Shown here in pieces: positions 26,285 to 38,422 of a DNA stretch of 64,000 nucleotides. Position numbers and translations under genes: made by a program. The stretch's first letter is position 1, and every line of letters begins with the position of its first letter. The stretch covers positions 12,738,047-12,802,046 of the forward strand of contig CALNVZ010003433.1 of NCBI GenBank assembly GCA_940671915.1. The letters are read 5' to 3'. The stretch comes from Paracentrotus lividus. Lineage: Eukaryota > Echinodermata > Echinoidea > Camarodonta > Echinidae. The notes beneath the pieces were generated by a model. That model searched no databases and was not told where the DNA came from. It was given only the letters and a program-made list of their open reading frames with translations.

Positions 26285-29200
26285 ATAACACCCAGCACCG
26301 GATTGTTCTGAGATGTACATGTTATGTTATGCGCCATCATCTGTTCTGATATGATTTGATTATCAATGTGATCATGTTTTGAAAATATTATCACCATAGA
26401 AATGCATTATCATATTTATTTTATTTCTATTCAAGATGTAATTTATTAAATACAAAGGAATAAAACATCAGTGGAGGGTGGTCCGATTCAGTTTATAAGA
26501 CTGCTTTAGGTGGAGCCTCTCACCTTGTACAAAATACATATAGAAATAAACATGATCAAAACTTAATAAACACATTTAAAACAATCTAATGCATAAATGA
26601 AAATAACATAAAGCATATTGTGATCGTCTTGTCGAAATGGAGAGAGAAGTCGCAGATCAAAGACCGAGTAAATTCGACAAACTAATAAAGAAACTCCAAT
26701 TTGAGGAAATTTTTTTTTTGATTTTCTGGTTCTAATCATGCTTATCTTTGCTCTGTTAAAAAAAATGAGTGAAATGATACGGGAAAGTGGTAAAAAAGCA
26801 GTTTTTCGGCGATGTGTTTTTTTTTCGGTCATAATTTTTTTTTTCCGGATCATACAAGCGCACGTCCGCTCATTTCCCTCTCCGTTTAGGAAGTCAAACT
26901 TGCGGACGTTTTCTCTCTGATTTTGATTTCCAAGAGCACGAGAGGTAATTATCCACTTCTATTTACTCTTTACAGTCGGGTAATATATCAATTCAAGGCA
27001 ATGAATCAGGGTCAATAATATCAAATAAATGGATTTGCAAAATCGCGACTAGTTCGTCATATTTCGACGGACGCTCACATAAATATCTTCATGATAATTG
27101 CTCCTTTCCCTGAAGTTTCTTGAATTTGCAATTTCTGATGTTGATCTGGTGTCTTCGTGTCGAATGGTGATAGTATTTTCGCTGTGTAAACTTGAATGCC
27201 CTCGTGGCCTTGACTGATTATGCTACAAATGTAGAAACATGCATAGGCATCTATTATGCGCGTGTGTATTTCGTGTTTACAACGAAGCTAGACGCGTCGG
27301 TTGCGGCTTGGGTCGTTATGCTCGTAGAAACATGCTGGCATCTATTATGCCCGGTCACAACTCGCGTACCATCGGACGTGCATCTCCGATGGATTTTGTG
27401 AAATTCGTGCAGGCGGAGGTACCCTTGCAGGTACAATGTATGTATCGACTTTCAGGAAGTTTTTACAATACCCTTACTACAGTTGACCAGGACCTGTGCG
27501 TGCATTGTACCTGCAACACAGGCTACGTTGATGGCACGTGCCCTGGTAGCCTACCATGTACGCGAGTTGTGACTGCCGATAGCAGCTATAAACTGTTGAT
27601 TTGTGTAAGTGCCCCTTTCTGAAGTTGACTGATTTCCGAAGCCTCTGTCTATTCGCTAGCAACTAAAAGGTACAATGAACATATACTTGTGCATTTAGCG
27701 CGAGATAATGATGTGACTTATTACTGGCAACAGGTTTAATAGGGGTTAATTGGTGGGTGACAAACTTATCATTCGTACAATGGAGCTGCTGTGGGAAGCT
27801 TAATGATTTAAAGGCAGAATTTACCTGCGTAAGTTGGATCTCACAGCAGAATATATGGGTGTTGGAAAGTCTAATACAAGGAAAGAATGAGAATTAGAGT
27901 GCCATTTTATTACTGTATAAAAGCCAATATTTTCCGCGTCCGATATTTTCACGGATTTTGGACTAGTTGGGAGATTCGCGAGAAAAATTTAACGATTTTG
28001 GGGACAACTTCATTACTTAAATACCTTGTACTGAAGTGGAAATTTTCGCGATTGACGACCTCGCGAAATTCGTGAAAATAACCACTTACATGTAATACAG
28101 TATTGCCTGCTTGGAAAGTAGGCATGCTATCAATGCTTGATTATTTTGATGAATCCTAATTGGCATATTTAAAGTACATATCTGACCATTTATAAGACTA
28201 TGAGTCATTGCAATATAGTGTACTTAGCATTTTCAACCCGACAGCTGTTGGTGTACTACTGACATTATAATGGACGTGTTAAAATATTGCTCGGTGCAGT
28301 GTCTGGCATTATCTACATGTATAGACTATAAGACTGCTTGTCATATCATTGCTCATATGTACATTTAGATGTAGACTTAGAATTCTTCTGGTGCTTTCTG
28401 TAGGTAGATGCTTAGATAACATCTATAGATATTGTAGAGGCATCTATTCGTTAAACATGTACCACTCATTAAAGGAATACATTCATTCTGGATTGATGAT
28501 TTAATGTAACTGTACATGTGGCATACATATATTTAATATGTAGATCGTATTTTTTGGTGATTGGTATTTTTTGCTTCAGCAGATAGTATATTGTGCTTCT
28601 TTTAAGAAGAGAACTTAATAAGATTTACGAGCTTTAAAATAGTGTGCTGTAGGGCTGTATATACATGTACATTACATGTGTACATTGCTACATGTACATT
28701 GTAAGATTTATGGTAATATTGTGTAAATTAAGCCCTTTAATACCTTTGACTCCTTTTTCTGTAGTATTAGACCTACAAATACCTAGCTGGTGTTATGAAT
28801 GACTTTAACGAACACGTGAAACATGTTTTGGGTGCTATACTAATGATTTTTCCTCTTATTTAGCACAAGGACTGATCCACGCGGTGGGGTGTTTCAAAGA
28901 AGAGTTAAGTGAACTTAAAGTCGCAATCTAATTGTAGAGTTTCACATAGGCGGGCATCCCCTGAACTGTGGTCAGTCAATGAGGTAATGCGCGTATAATA
29001 ACGCACGGAACTTACGATCTAAGAGTGCGATGTGTAAGTCTACTTAAATCTTTGTGAAACACCCCCTGGACTTTCTGAAAGTTGTTTGTCAATTACAAAC
29101 GACTTGGTGGACACCGCTCTGGTTTAAAAAAACTGCTGGTATTCAGTTGAATATAATCATCTTGATAACATAATAATTTGCAAAACATTTAAATTTCCTG

Positions 29201-29994
29201 GATGTGTAATCTCTGAAATCTCTCGAAGCAATTTGCTCATATGCTAGCCATCCGAAAGTTTCAAATCCCTTTAAAATGGGATTGTTACTACTTTTTATCT
29301 ATAGTCTATGTATATATTACTCCCGGATTTCAAATTGTTCACATGTTATGAATGTGGTTACTGAAAATTTTGTGATAGAGGGGAATAAAGTATGAAACTT
29401 CCTTTGCAATAGTATGTAGATTCAAGCCCCTCTTTCCCTTTGACATTTTCCTTTCATATTTCATTATCATTTATGTATTATGTGACATGTAGCGTTATTA
29501 ATCTTGGTGTACTTCAATTTCGGTCCAAGCTTGATTTAATAATATAAGTGAATAAATAAAAGAAAAAAAATACTTCAGGATAACAAAATTTGAGGAATAC
29601 ACAGAAATATTTTGCTTATGATGATGATGATTTTTTTTTTTTTTTTTGTATGGAGTTCTCATTGTTCATTGGAACCTGGTTATTCTATTTCATTGCAGTG
29701 CTTGATTTTTTTTTGTATTTTTTTCTTGATTAAAGAAATGTTTCAATAGAATGTTGTTTGCATACATGTATATTTCATTTTTGTTATTTTAATCTCATAC
29801 ATGTTTTCTCATTTATATCTATAATGCATTTCTCAAATTATGACATTAATCTTCAATATTTTACATGGCTTCTTTTTGAGTTTGCTTTCAAATGACTGGC
29901 AAATTGTATCTTTTTTGTGGTGTCCTTTGATTCTTGCAGCTTCGTCCTTTAGATTAATTGCTTCATCTTCTTTTTTTTTTTTTTTTTTTTTTTT
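26285..29994. repeat. Tandem duplication, copy 2 (3.7 kb)
   Basis: This is a direct repeat of 22649-26284, ending in poly-T then poly-G. It differs from copy 1 by many scattered 1-2 nt insertions and deletions, often outside homopolymers, and by an extra segment near 27250-27345. The pattern fits an uncollapsed second haplotype or unpolished long reads as well as a true duplication. Confidence 0.9.
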
Positions 29995-31084
29995 GGGGGG
30001 GGGTTACATTAATTTTGTAACTTAGGTAAAGGAAGATCTGTAGACAAGTCAAATGAATAATCTTTATTTTAAACAAAATTATAAACCACAAACCTACTAT
30101 TATCTGGGCCCCACACCAACTTTTATTGTAGGATGTTCGATTTAAACCTTTTTTTCTGTGTATGGATTGCATTTGGACCCTTGTTTATTTGTCAAAATTG
30201 TCAGGGGTTCTGATATGAATTGGGAAGGGGGGGGGGGTGCTACCCTCATGAATTTATAAAAGCAAAAATTTGTGTACAGTAGACAAATTTTCATTTTTTG
30301 GTTATGATTTTATTTTTGTACCTGAAAAAGCAATAATGGTGGAAATAATTCCAATAAAAATGAGGCGCAGGTGACAATTTGATATTTTGCAATATCTTCC
30401 TTTTTGTTGTTGTCCATATCAAATTGTTCTGGCTTTATTTAAAGAGATGGAATATACTTTTAAAACGCTGGTTTTATAATATATTCGAGTAACAGACCTT
30501 TACAGTTTACTATACAATGTGTAGTATGAGGTGTATTTAAACAAACTGTTTATTAAAGAATAAACTAATTTGGTGAAATCCAGTTGGGCAACAGTAGGTG
30601 TTGGGGCATGTCGGGACAAAGCAATTACATGCAAATGGGATTCAAATATGTATTTCATTTCTTTGAAACAGTTTGTTGAGTTTACATTCTTTAGGCCTAT
30701 CGGTTTTAAAATTAAAGGGTCTGTGAACATATTATCAACGGTCTATTTTTTTTTAGCGCCCCTTTTGGGATAACCCGCCTATTTTGATATTTATTCTTTG
30801 CATTTATTGTTATTACTTGTCTCCCAGTGTTGAGCCAAATGTTCATTTTTTCATTTTGGGGGATGAAAAAAAAAATCTATTAATATTGCAAAGGTCACAT
30901 GTAATTGCTGGTGTAGCAGGAAGGTGTTAATATGTTTGGTGCATTGTACATGCATAATAAAATAATATGAGGTAAATGTAACACCTGTCTTGCATTTAAG
31001 TACATGTAAGTATTCTGTTCTGAGGTACATGTATCGGATTGAGTTACCTGTAGCATTTTACATCAGAAATTTTTTTTTTTTTGT

Positions 31085-31109
31085 NNNNNNNNNNNNNNNN
31101 NNNNNNNNN
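31085..31109. other. Assembly gap (25 N)
   Basis: A run of 25 unknown bases follows poly-T and precedes poly-G, so the true length is unknown. It lies 265 bases before OGDH exon B. Confidence 0.99.
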
Positions 31110-31374
31110 GGGGGGATGTTTGACATTCCTGGCTAAAGGGTCCTTTTAAAAACATTGAAGAACATGAAATAATCCTGATTGGAAAGTAATGGTAGTTCCT
31201 TGATAACAGATACAGAAAAATATATTTCTTTGGCTCAGCACTGATGAAATACTTTGCAATTCCCATTTTTTGCTTTTCCTAGTCCCAGTCATTTATTTCT
31301 ATGTTTGTTGTGTCATCATGAGAAACCCAAATTTACCTGTGGTGGCCATTTTGCATGTGTCCTGCCTTGTTCAG

Positions 31375-31477
31375 ATCCGTGGCCACAATATGGCTGCCTT
31401 GGACCCGCTTGGTATCAATGCGGCTGACCTCAACGAGGCTGTACCTCCAGAACTGGTCGTCACCAACTACCATCTGG
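31375..31477 (+). CDS. OGDH: OGDH mutually exclusive exon B
   Basis: The acceptor is CTTGTTCAG and the donor is GTAAGA. It encodes IRGHNMAALDPLGI, then NAADLNEAVPPELVV and TNYHL, ending phase 1, so CTG|G joins AT to give Asp. The alignment GI-NAADLNEAVP to the human GI-LDADLDSSVP places D and N at two of the acidic positions of the DADLD motif that confers Ca2+ response in the mammalian variant. The first Asp is replaced by Ala, so Ca2+ binding is uncertain. It matches exon A in length and phase. Confidence 0.93.
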
Positions 31478-32125
31478 GTAAGAAAATCATGAGAGCTAGC
31501 TGAGAACCCGCCCGAAGCATGCCTCCATTTTGTTTTCTTTGCTTTTTCTTTTTGCTTCATTTTCGTAGATTGATACTTTCTCTTGTATTAGCTTTATTTG
31601 TAGTTCTTAGATATTATTGTTTGGTTTGCTCAAGGGTTTTATTTTACCTTTCATCTTTGTTTTGTGGTACATGTACATGTAATAGGTTCTAAAAAAGTGA
31701 CATTTTTGGATCAAACAGAGTGACAGGTCTCATCGTGACCAAAGAGCTTTTGAACACTTCCAAAGTGTTTATTATATAACTCATGCTAAGAATGTTGAAT
31801 AATCCTGTCCTCTGATTGGTCAAAAGTCTGGTCATAGTTTTAGCCAGGCCTGGCCAGGGAGGCTGAGCGTTCAATAGTCATCGTTCAATAGTCGTTTTTA
31901 ATAGTCATTTTTTCAACGGCAGTCAATTGTTGATACGATCCGTGTTTTGTGCGAGCGCAGACAGTAAGAACACTAAAAATTCCGTCAAATTTGCCGTGAA
32001 TGTTTTTGAAGAATATCTAGATCTAGCGTGAACGAACTGCCAATTCAGAGCAGGATAATGTTCTGCAGAGGTTCTACGCTGGTGCTAGGCAAAAAAATGA
32101 TGAGCTTTTCTTCGGTATATAAAAT

Positions 32126-32290
32126 ATATAGTGACTGCCTTAATATTCGGGGCATAGTTGTTTCTAAAGGCTCTCGGGGGCCTTCCATCCAGCTATAACC
32201 CCTCGTCAAGCCTCGGGGTCATAGCTGGATGGAAGGCCCCCTCGAGCTTTAGAAACAACTATTGCACCTCATGGCAGTCACTATATCTAT
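32126..32290. repeat. Palindromic foldback element
   Basis: TATAGTGACTGCC at the left and GGCAGTCACTATA at the right bracket inner arms TAGTTGTTTCTAAAG / CTTTAGAAACAACTA and GGGGGCCTTCCATCCAGCTA / TAGCTGGATGGAAGGCCCCC. The loop is about 12-20 bases around CCTCGTCAAGCCTCG. The arms are nearly perfect, so the insertion is young or the structure is conserved. Confidence 0.8.
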
Positions 32291-33198
32291 ACTATAAAAC
32301 CAAAACAAGCGAAGAAAACACTGTTACCGTTGCTTTTGTAACACACATTTACATGTGCAGGGAATAATTTTCCTGGTATCGCATAGCAGTTTACTATGCA
32401 TTTTTGTATGGTTGAGCACAAAATTTCTTTTGTGTAGCAACTTTTTTTTTTTTTACATAGGACTGTACTTTGTTGGAAGTACTTCCTTATCAACCAAAAC
32501 TGCTAATCAAATTTGGGAAGTAAAATTATTCCCTGATGTATGTGTGGTTATCAGAGAGAATGTGACCCACTGTGGTGACAGATAGAATCACAATGTACAT
32601 GTACACTGTACACAATGAAATATTAAAAATTGTACAGTGTGAACTCAATTTCAATGCAATGTGTGTCACCAAGTTTTTGCATCATGACACGGTTTTCACA
32701 CACTGTGGCTGCACGGATACAAAATTACTCACTTCAAATACATGTTTGCTTTTGATGCTTTTGATCGTTTTAACACTATTTGTGCACACTCTTTTGGTGT
32801 TGTAACACAATTTGAACTTTTTTTTAGATCTATGATCTCATTTGTAAACCACAGTGTGAATAGTGTGTGTGCATGATTTTGCTCTTGGGTAATGGGAATT
32901 TGAATTTTATTATCATCATTTCTTTATACTGTCTTCTTTTTATTTAGGAAATTTTGAGGTATTTTTGCAGTTTCACGCTTTTTTGTTGTTGTTGAAGGAG
33001 CATATGAGAAGGATTAAAAATTAAGTGTCATATGAGAAACTAAAGGGTCCGAGCCTTTTTTCTCAACTCACATGCATGTACTTTAAAACTAGACACTTTC
33101 ATAAATCTTAACCTCACAAAATTTATGAATGAAAATGTCTGGTTGTACAGTTCAATAAGCCAAAGGTTATGCTGCCATGATTTGTTTTCCAGTTAGCA

Positions 33199-33787
33199 TT
33201 AAAGGGGAATCCAACCCAAGGAGAGAATCAACCTTTCAGGAAAGAGGAAAATGAGAGGAGCAATCGAAAAAAAGTTTCATCAAAATCGGTTATAAAATAA
33301 GAGAGTTATGGAAGTTTGAAAAGTCTAGTTGTTCCTTCTATGGGGATCCTCAAATTGGCATCATCGGCTTTAAAATGGCCGATCTTATGGACAACTCTCC
33401 ATTCATTTTGTACACAAATTTTCAGATTTTCCCCATTTTCTTTCAAAATTTGTCTTCTTTACTTCTGAGCTCAAAATATGTCATGGGAAAATTTATTTCA
33501 CACAACATATGTTGAGCTCAGAAGGAGGTAAGATATATTTCGAAAGAAAATGGGGAAAATCTGAAAATTTGTGTACAAAATGAATGGAGAGTTGTCCATG
33601 AGATCAGCCATTTTGAAGCCGATGATGCCAATTTGAGGATCCCCATAGAAAGAACAACTAGACTTTTCAAACTTCCATAACTCTCTTATTTTATAACCGA
33701 TTTTGATGAAACTTTTTTTAGATTGCTCCTTTCATTTTCCTCTTTCCTGTAAGGTTGATTCTCTCCTTGGGTTGGATTCCCCTTTAA
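33199..33787. mobile_element. TTAA-flanked foldback element with near-identical arms
   Basis: TTAA at 33199-33202 is followed by AGGGGAATCCAACCCAAGGA, and the complement TCCTTGGGTTGGATTCCCCT ends before TTAA at 33784-33787. The arms run about 280 bp each, including CTCAAATTGGCATCATCGGC / GCCGATGATGCCAATTTGAG. There is no reading frame. The TTAA target suggests a piggyBac-type non-autonomous element. Confidence 0.8.
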
Positions 33788-36582
33788 TATTAATTTTGTA
33801 GTAATTGCTTGACTGTATGAGCTCTACGTGTACAGGAATGAGTCATGAGAAACTCATATCTGGATTTTTACCCTCCTGTAATGTTTGAAGACATTTCCGT
33901 AATATATTTTTATATTTCCTGCATGTTTACAAGACGAGAAATCATGTTATTCGCACCACTAGTGAATGCAAAAGGGTGACTAGATGGTTTGCTCATGAGG
34001 ACCATGTTTTAAGTTTGATTATGATTGCAATACCTTTATTAGAATTACAGACCTTACATACAAGATTGTAGAATTTGATTTGTAATCGCAATTCTGTGTT
34101 GCATGCTTCTACTGCACGCTGTTATCAAGATGGAGTGTGCGGTATTATCTGTGTACATGAGGATGCAGGATTAAAATCATAAGAAAATGTCTGGGTTTAT
34201 GTCAATTACTCTAGATCAAAGGTACAGAAATCTATTCTGAAAATCTTAAATGATTTTAGGATAATGAAATGAAGTACAGTAATTTGATTTGAGTGCTACT
34301 GCTTTACGAACCAGACTCACTTCTTGATCTGGACTGAAATTGGTATTGCATCTGTTTTGAAGCTGTAGAGGAATGAGTCATACAACATGAATATTCTAAA
34401 AAGGTTAAATAATGTTCATCGCGTGATTAGGGCTAGTGATTGTGAACTGAAATGAAACGCATCCCCGCTCACACCTTTAAAAATAGTATGTAGATTCTCT
34501 GGTGATTGAGTACCCGGTATGTTGTAATAATTATATTGTCTGAAGTAGTTTTTTTTTTCTTCTTCTCATATGCAATGCGTGATATGAAGGTGGTGGATTA
34601 ATTTTTTTTTTTATATATTAAAACATTTTTTCTATGTTTGCTCATCAGTAATGAGGAAAAATGAATAACGCACACATAAAGTTTGAAAGGAAATATTGTC
34701 GAAGTTATAATGAACCTTTTTACGGAATTGATGATGAATGAAAGAATGGATTTTATGCATTGATGTGCTGTTTTAAGGTAAAACAAATGCTTGAAAATAG
34801 AGCATCAATTTTAGATTTATTGTGAAAAGTACAAGGGGCTGCAGCCTAGAAGGTCTTATAACAAAAATTCAAACATTGATGGAGCAAGAACAAATGGAAA
34901 ATGAAGAATTCAAATAAAAACATAGTTCTAGTTTATGGGTCTTTTGACACTCAGAGAGAGAGAGAGCAATTTTCTCTTGTTAAATCCAGAAACGTGCTGT
35001 CTTTGATTTTTCTGCCCTTTCCCTGATTAGCTAATCAAGGCCCTTCAATGCCTGATTTGCCTCAATTTACCTGATTGCCTTGTCTTGGGGGACCCACTTA
35101 TGAGAGTGGAAATTTGGACTAGAGCCTCATGGGAAGGAATAAAGATCAAATGCACCGGAAATGCATTGCAGGAATAGACCACCAGCCTGATTCTTTTTCA
35201 AAGGGAGGGAAGAAATTGTTTGAAGAAATGCTGCAAGAAGAGACAATGAATCAAAATCAGGGGAACATGGAGTGTATAATATATTGATTGTATTAATATA
35301 TTGTATAATATATTGATGAATATGAAAACAAAATATACAAAGAAACTGGTTTGGGAGGGAAGGGAACTTATATTTTCTTGCTCAACGTTCACACAAAACA
35401 GTGTACTTTTTTTCTTTTTTTTTTTGCCTTATACATTGTCATGTAAATAAGTTATAATTAATGTGATGAGTTATGATTTTTTAATGTAATATTGTAACGT
35501 TTGTTACATTTGTTATATCCTGAGATGCATTGTCTGTACCAGTGAACTAATTTAGTCTCACATCATTATAAGTCAGGAATCTGTTCTGTTCTTGGTATGG
35601 AAGTATCCTCTTCAAAATCTGTGTCTTTGAAGTCCTTTTTAGACAAATATCTCTTCTGTTCATGACAACTCAGAATAATCAATCTGTATTCATTTAGTCA
35701 TTGAAAATTTGATACTTGAGTCGAATAATTTCTAAAATAAAACCCTAATTTTCACCATAATTTTAATCCCCAACCTTAGCCTCCCCCCCCCCCAAATGCT
35801 TACCGGTAACTACAAATACCATTAGTGCTGATAAACACGTACATGTATTCGTGACCTCTCAGTGGTCATTGGGACACATTCCATCCATGTTTACATGTGT
35901 GTAAATTCAAAAGTACAGTTTAAAGATAAGCCTCCTTTGCTTGTAACCTTTATACAAAGTACAACCAATATAAATATAATGACTTATCTAGATCGGAAAA
36001 CCAAGGAGTAAACACCAAAAATTTAAAGGTCCATATTCTGTTGCACACCCTGCTTAAATGAGTACATAATACTTTATATAATGGGACTTTGTTTATAATA
36101 ATGTTTGTGTATTAATATTCATTTTAGTTTGATGTGGTACATGCTTTTAGTCTTTAATTGAGCAGCCACTGCTCTCAATACCAATTTTTTTAAAATATAT
36201 ATTTATTGTCTACATATATATCAATTATTCCTGGTAATAAACTTAAGTGCTTCAAAAGACATATTAGTGATATACAAAACACAATTCACTATTTGTTTTT
36301 TTTTCTTTAGTTTAAACCTATATTCTAATGGTGGTACTTCATAATGTTAACATAAAAATATGAGTAAAGATTCAAATAATACTGTAACATTTCCGTGAGG
36401 AATGACCTATTAATTTTACCCACTATGCAGTAATTATTGCCATCAGTAGATGTGTGTCTAAACTGAGGATACTAGTGAGGAAAATTTTCTTTGTAAGTAT
36501 AACAATGTTATAAGAGAAGATGCTCCCTCCCAACACCATCTTTGTCTTTATTTTTCTCCCTATGACCTTTGACCTCTCCAAG

Positions 36583-36683
36583 ATGAGACTGACATGGAGC
36601 GGGTGTTCACCCTCCCTACCACCACCTTCATCGGGGGTGACAAACAGGCCCTACCACTCAAGGAAATCATTGAACGACTGGAG
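36583..36683 (+). CDS. OGDH: OGDH exon: DETDMER...IGGDKQALP segment
   Basis: The acceptor is CCTCTCCAAG and the donor is GTTAGTA. AT at the start completes the Asp codon begun by either alternative exon. It encodes [18 protein letters not shown], then [15 protein letters not shown], and ends in phase 0 (101 nt). In mammals ESDLD at this position has been proposed as a second Ca2+ site; here it is [13 protein letters not shown] is highly conserved. A (GTA)n tract with a second GTAAGT follows the donor directly. Confidence 0.97.
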
Positions 36684-37157
36684 GTTAGTAGTAAAGTAGT
36701 AGTAGTAAGTACTGTTAGCAGGGCCAGTATCCAAAAAAGAGTATAGCTTCATAATAAAAAAAAGAAAATTTTTCAAATATTTGCTTTCATTGTTCAGTGA
36801 TATAAACAAAGGAACAACTTGATAACCCTTAATTGCAATAAATCTGAGGAAAAATGGGAATATTAGAAAGAATAGGCATACACATTGGTTTTAGAAACGA
36901 AAGAATACCAAACGTATGTAAACAGAAGAACTTGGCTTAAAATCCATTAAAAGTCTGAAATCTACACGTACCAGTAGCAAACTTTTGAAGGGAGAGAAAT
37001 TACCTTGTGCACAGTATACATCGAGTGTTCACTACTACATGTACATGTATTTATACACGGGGGTTTGGGAAGAGGGGGAGTTTATCAAAGCAAATCACAT
37101 TTTGCCTCCAAATATCTCCTGCCAAAAGACTGTTCACACTTGTCTTACTCTTCACAG

Positions 37158-37312
37158 AATGTGTACTGCCGCAGCATTGGTGTGGAGTACATGTTCATCA
37201 ACGACAGGGAGAAGTGTGACTGGATCCGACAGCAATTTGAGAATCCCAGTGCCATGCAGTTCTCCAAGATGGACAAACGTCTCATCCTGGAACGTCTCAT
37301 CCGCTCAACAAG
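37158..37312 (+). CDS. OGDH: OGDH exon: [19 protein letters not shown] segment
   Basis: The acceptor is CTCTTCACAG and the donor is GTTAGTAA. It encodes [42 protein letters not shown] and ERLIRSTR, with the last Arg split AG|G (phase 2). EFMFI(N)D...WIR is the conserved helical region that opens the E1 catalytic core. It is 155 nt long and intact. Confidence 0.97.
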
Positions 37313-37624
37313 GTTAGTAAAGCCTGCCTCAAACTGTGAAATTGATTGGATTTTTGACATAAATTATGTTTTATACAATATTTACAAGGTAAAATCTTTA
37401 GAATTTATGTCCCTGAATTGTTGTATGAGTAGGAATAGTGAGATTGCAGAGAGTTATGGTCCTTCTATTTTGCTGTGACACATCAATCTTAGCTGGCCTG
37501 TAGTCTGCAAGCACAGACTCAAAATTGATGATGAAATTATTGTCTGGGAGCAGCTACAGAACATGAGTGAATCTAGTTTCCTACCTCACACTCTGCATTA
37601 TACACTATTTAAAGCAAACACCAT

Positions 37625-37879
37625 GGCCCGAATTCACAAAGGTGGATTCTGCAAAATCCATGGTTTCAACCCTGGGTTTAACCTAGGGTTGGACCTAGGA
37701 TTTTCAATTTTGTATTCACAAAAGTGGACTCGACTGAATCCACAGATCCACAGCGTCATAATACGTCATAATTTATGTCAACTATTGGTGAATCATAAAC
37801 TGGTGGATCTGTGGAGCCGTCGATTAAAAAACCCACGGATCCGTGGGTTTTGCAGAATCCTCCTTTGTGAATTCGGGCC
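37625..37879. mobile_element. Small TIR element (GGCCCGAATTCACAAAGG ends)
   Basis: GGCCCGAATTCACAAAGGTG and then GATTCTGC at the left pair with GCAGAATCCTCCTTTGTGAA and TTCGGGCC at the right. Inner arms include GGATCTGTGG and CCACAGATCC. It is about 255 bp, non-coding, and lies within an OGDH intron. An open frame across it is incidental. Confidence 0.7.
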
Positions 37880-38275
37880 CATGGGTTTGTACCTGTTTTA
37901 CTTGTTTGCTTGGAATTTTTATTTCAACCATTTAAACTGTTATTATTTTGTTTACAAATTGAACTGTAATCAAATTATTGCCACTAGTAATTAAATGCTT
38001 TCTCATATATATATATATGTGGATGATACATAAAGACTAACTAGATCCAAACTGGTATGTATCAGCTTTGGGGACAATGGTAAACACATCTCAAATTCTG
38101 GTATTTTTGTCATTTTCTCTTATCTGAGAAAAGAGCATCTTTATATGAAAAAATTATAAGTGTGATATCATATTTCCTCATCACAATGTTTGAAGTGAAA
38201 GATTGAGGAAGCCTTGTCTCAAGTTTCTTGTTCAGGAAGTAATCCTTGCTCTCTTATTTGCTTCCTATGTCTTAG

Positions 38276-38422
38276 GTTTGAAGAGTTCCTAGCTCGTAAG
38301 TGGTCTGCCGAGAAGCGCTTTGGCCTGGAGGGGTGTGAGGTGCTCATCCCGGCCCTGAAATCAATCATCGATGAGTGCAGTGCTAAAGGGGTGGAGAGCT
38401 TCATCTTAGGCATGCCCCATCG
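38276..38422 (+). CDS. OGDH: OGDH exon: [19 protein letters not shown]...GMPHR segment
   Basis: The acceptor is ATGTCTTAG and the donor is GTAGGTAG. It encodes [40 protein letters not shown] and SFILGMPHR; Arg is split CG|T. KRFGLEG(G/C)E and the His of GMPHRGR (equivalent to E. coli SucA His260, which contacts substrate and thiamine diphosphate) are hallmarks of the family. The exon end plus donor recurs as the unit of the minisatellite that fills the next intron. Confidence 0.98.

Larger units (their letters stand above)
16746..31374 (+). other. Intron between the two alternative OGDH exons
   Basis: This is 14.6 kb with no further exon seen. It holds low-complexity G/C tracts (18942-19032), a degenerate repeat pair (19308-19850), a 20-bp minisatellite (20520-20590), a 3.6-kb tandem duplication (22649-29994) with small TIR elements inside, poly-T/poly-G tracts and an N gap (31085-31109). 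Sequence 17460-17780 begins with TTCAAG repeats followed by TTTATTT and could be the 3' end of a retroelement. I see nothing certain in 20600-22640 apart from (ACATGT)n runs. Confidence 0.7.
31478..36582 (+). other. OGDH intron with two palindromic elements
   Basis: No exon is seen. It contains a palindrome at 32126-32290 and a TTAA-flanked foldback element at 33199-33787. The remaining sequence is AT-rich, with poly-T runs at 32441-32454 and 35408-35424 and a GAGAGAGAGAG run near 34955. I see nothing else. Confidence 0.7.

Noticed and set aside
27192..27622. 127-codon and neighbouring frames within duplication copy 2
   Set aside because: The matching part of copy 1 has no such frame; they depend on indels and the extra segment.
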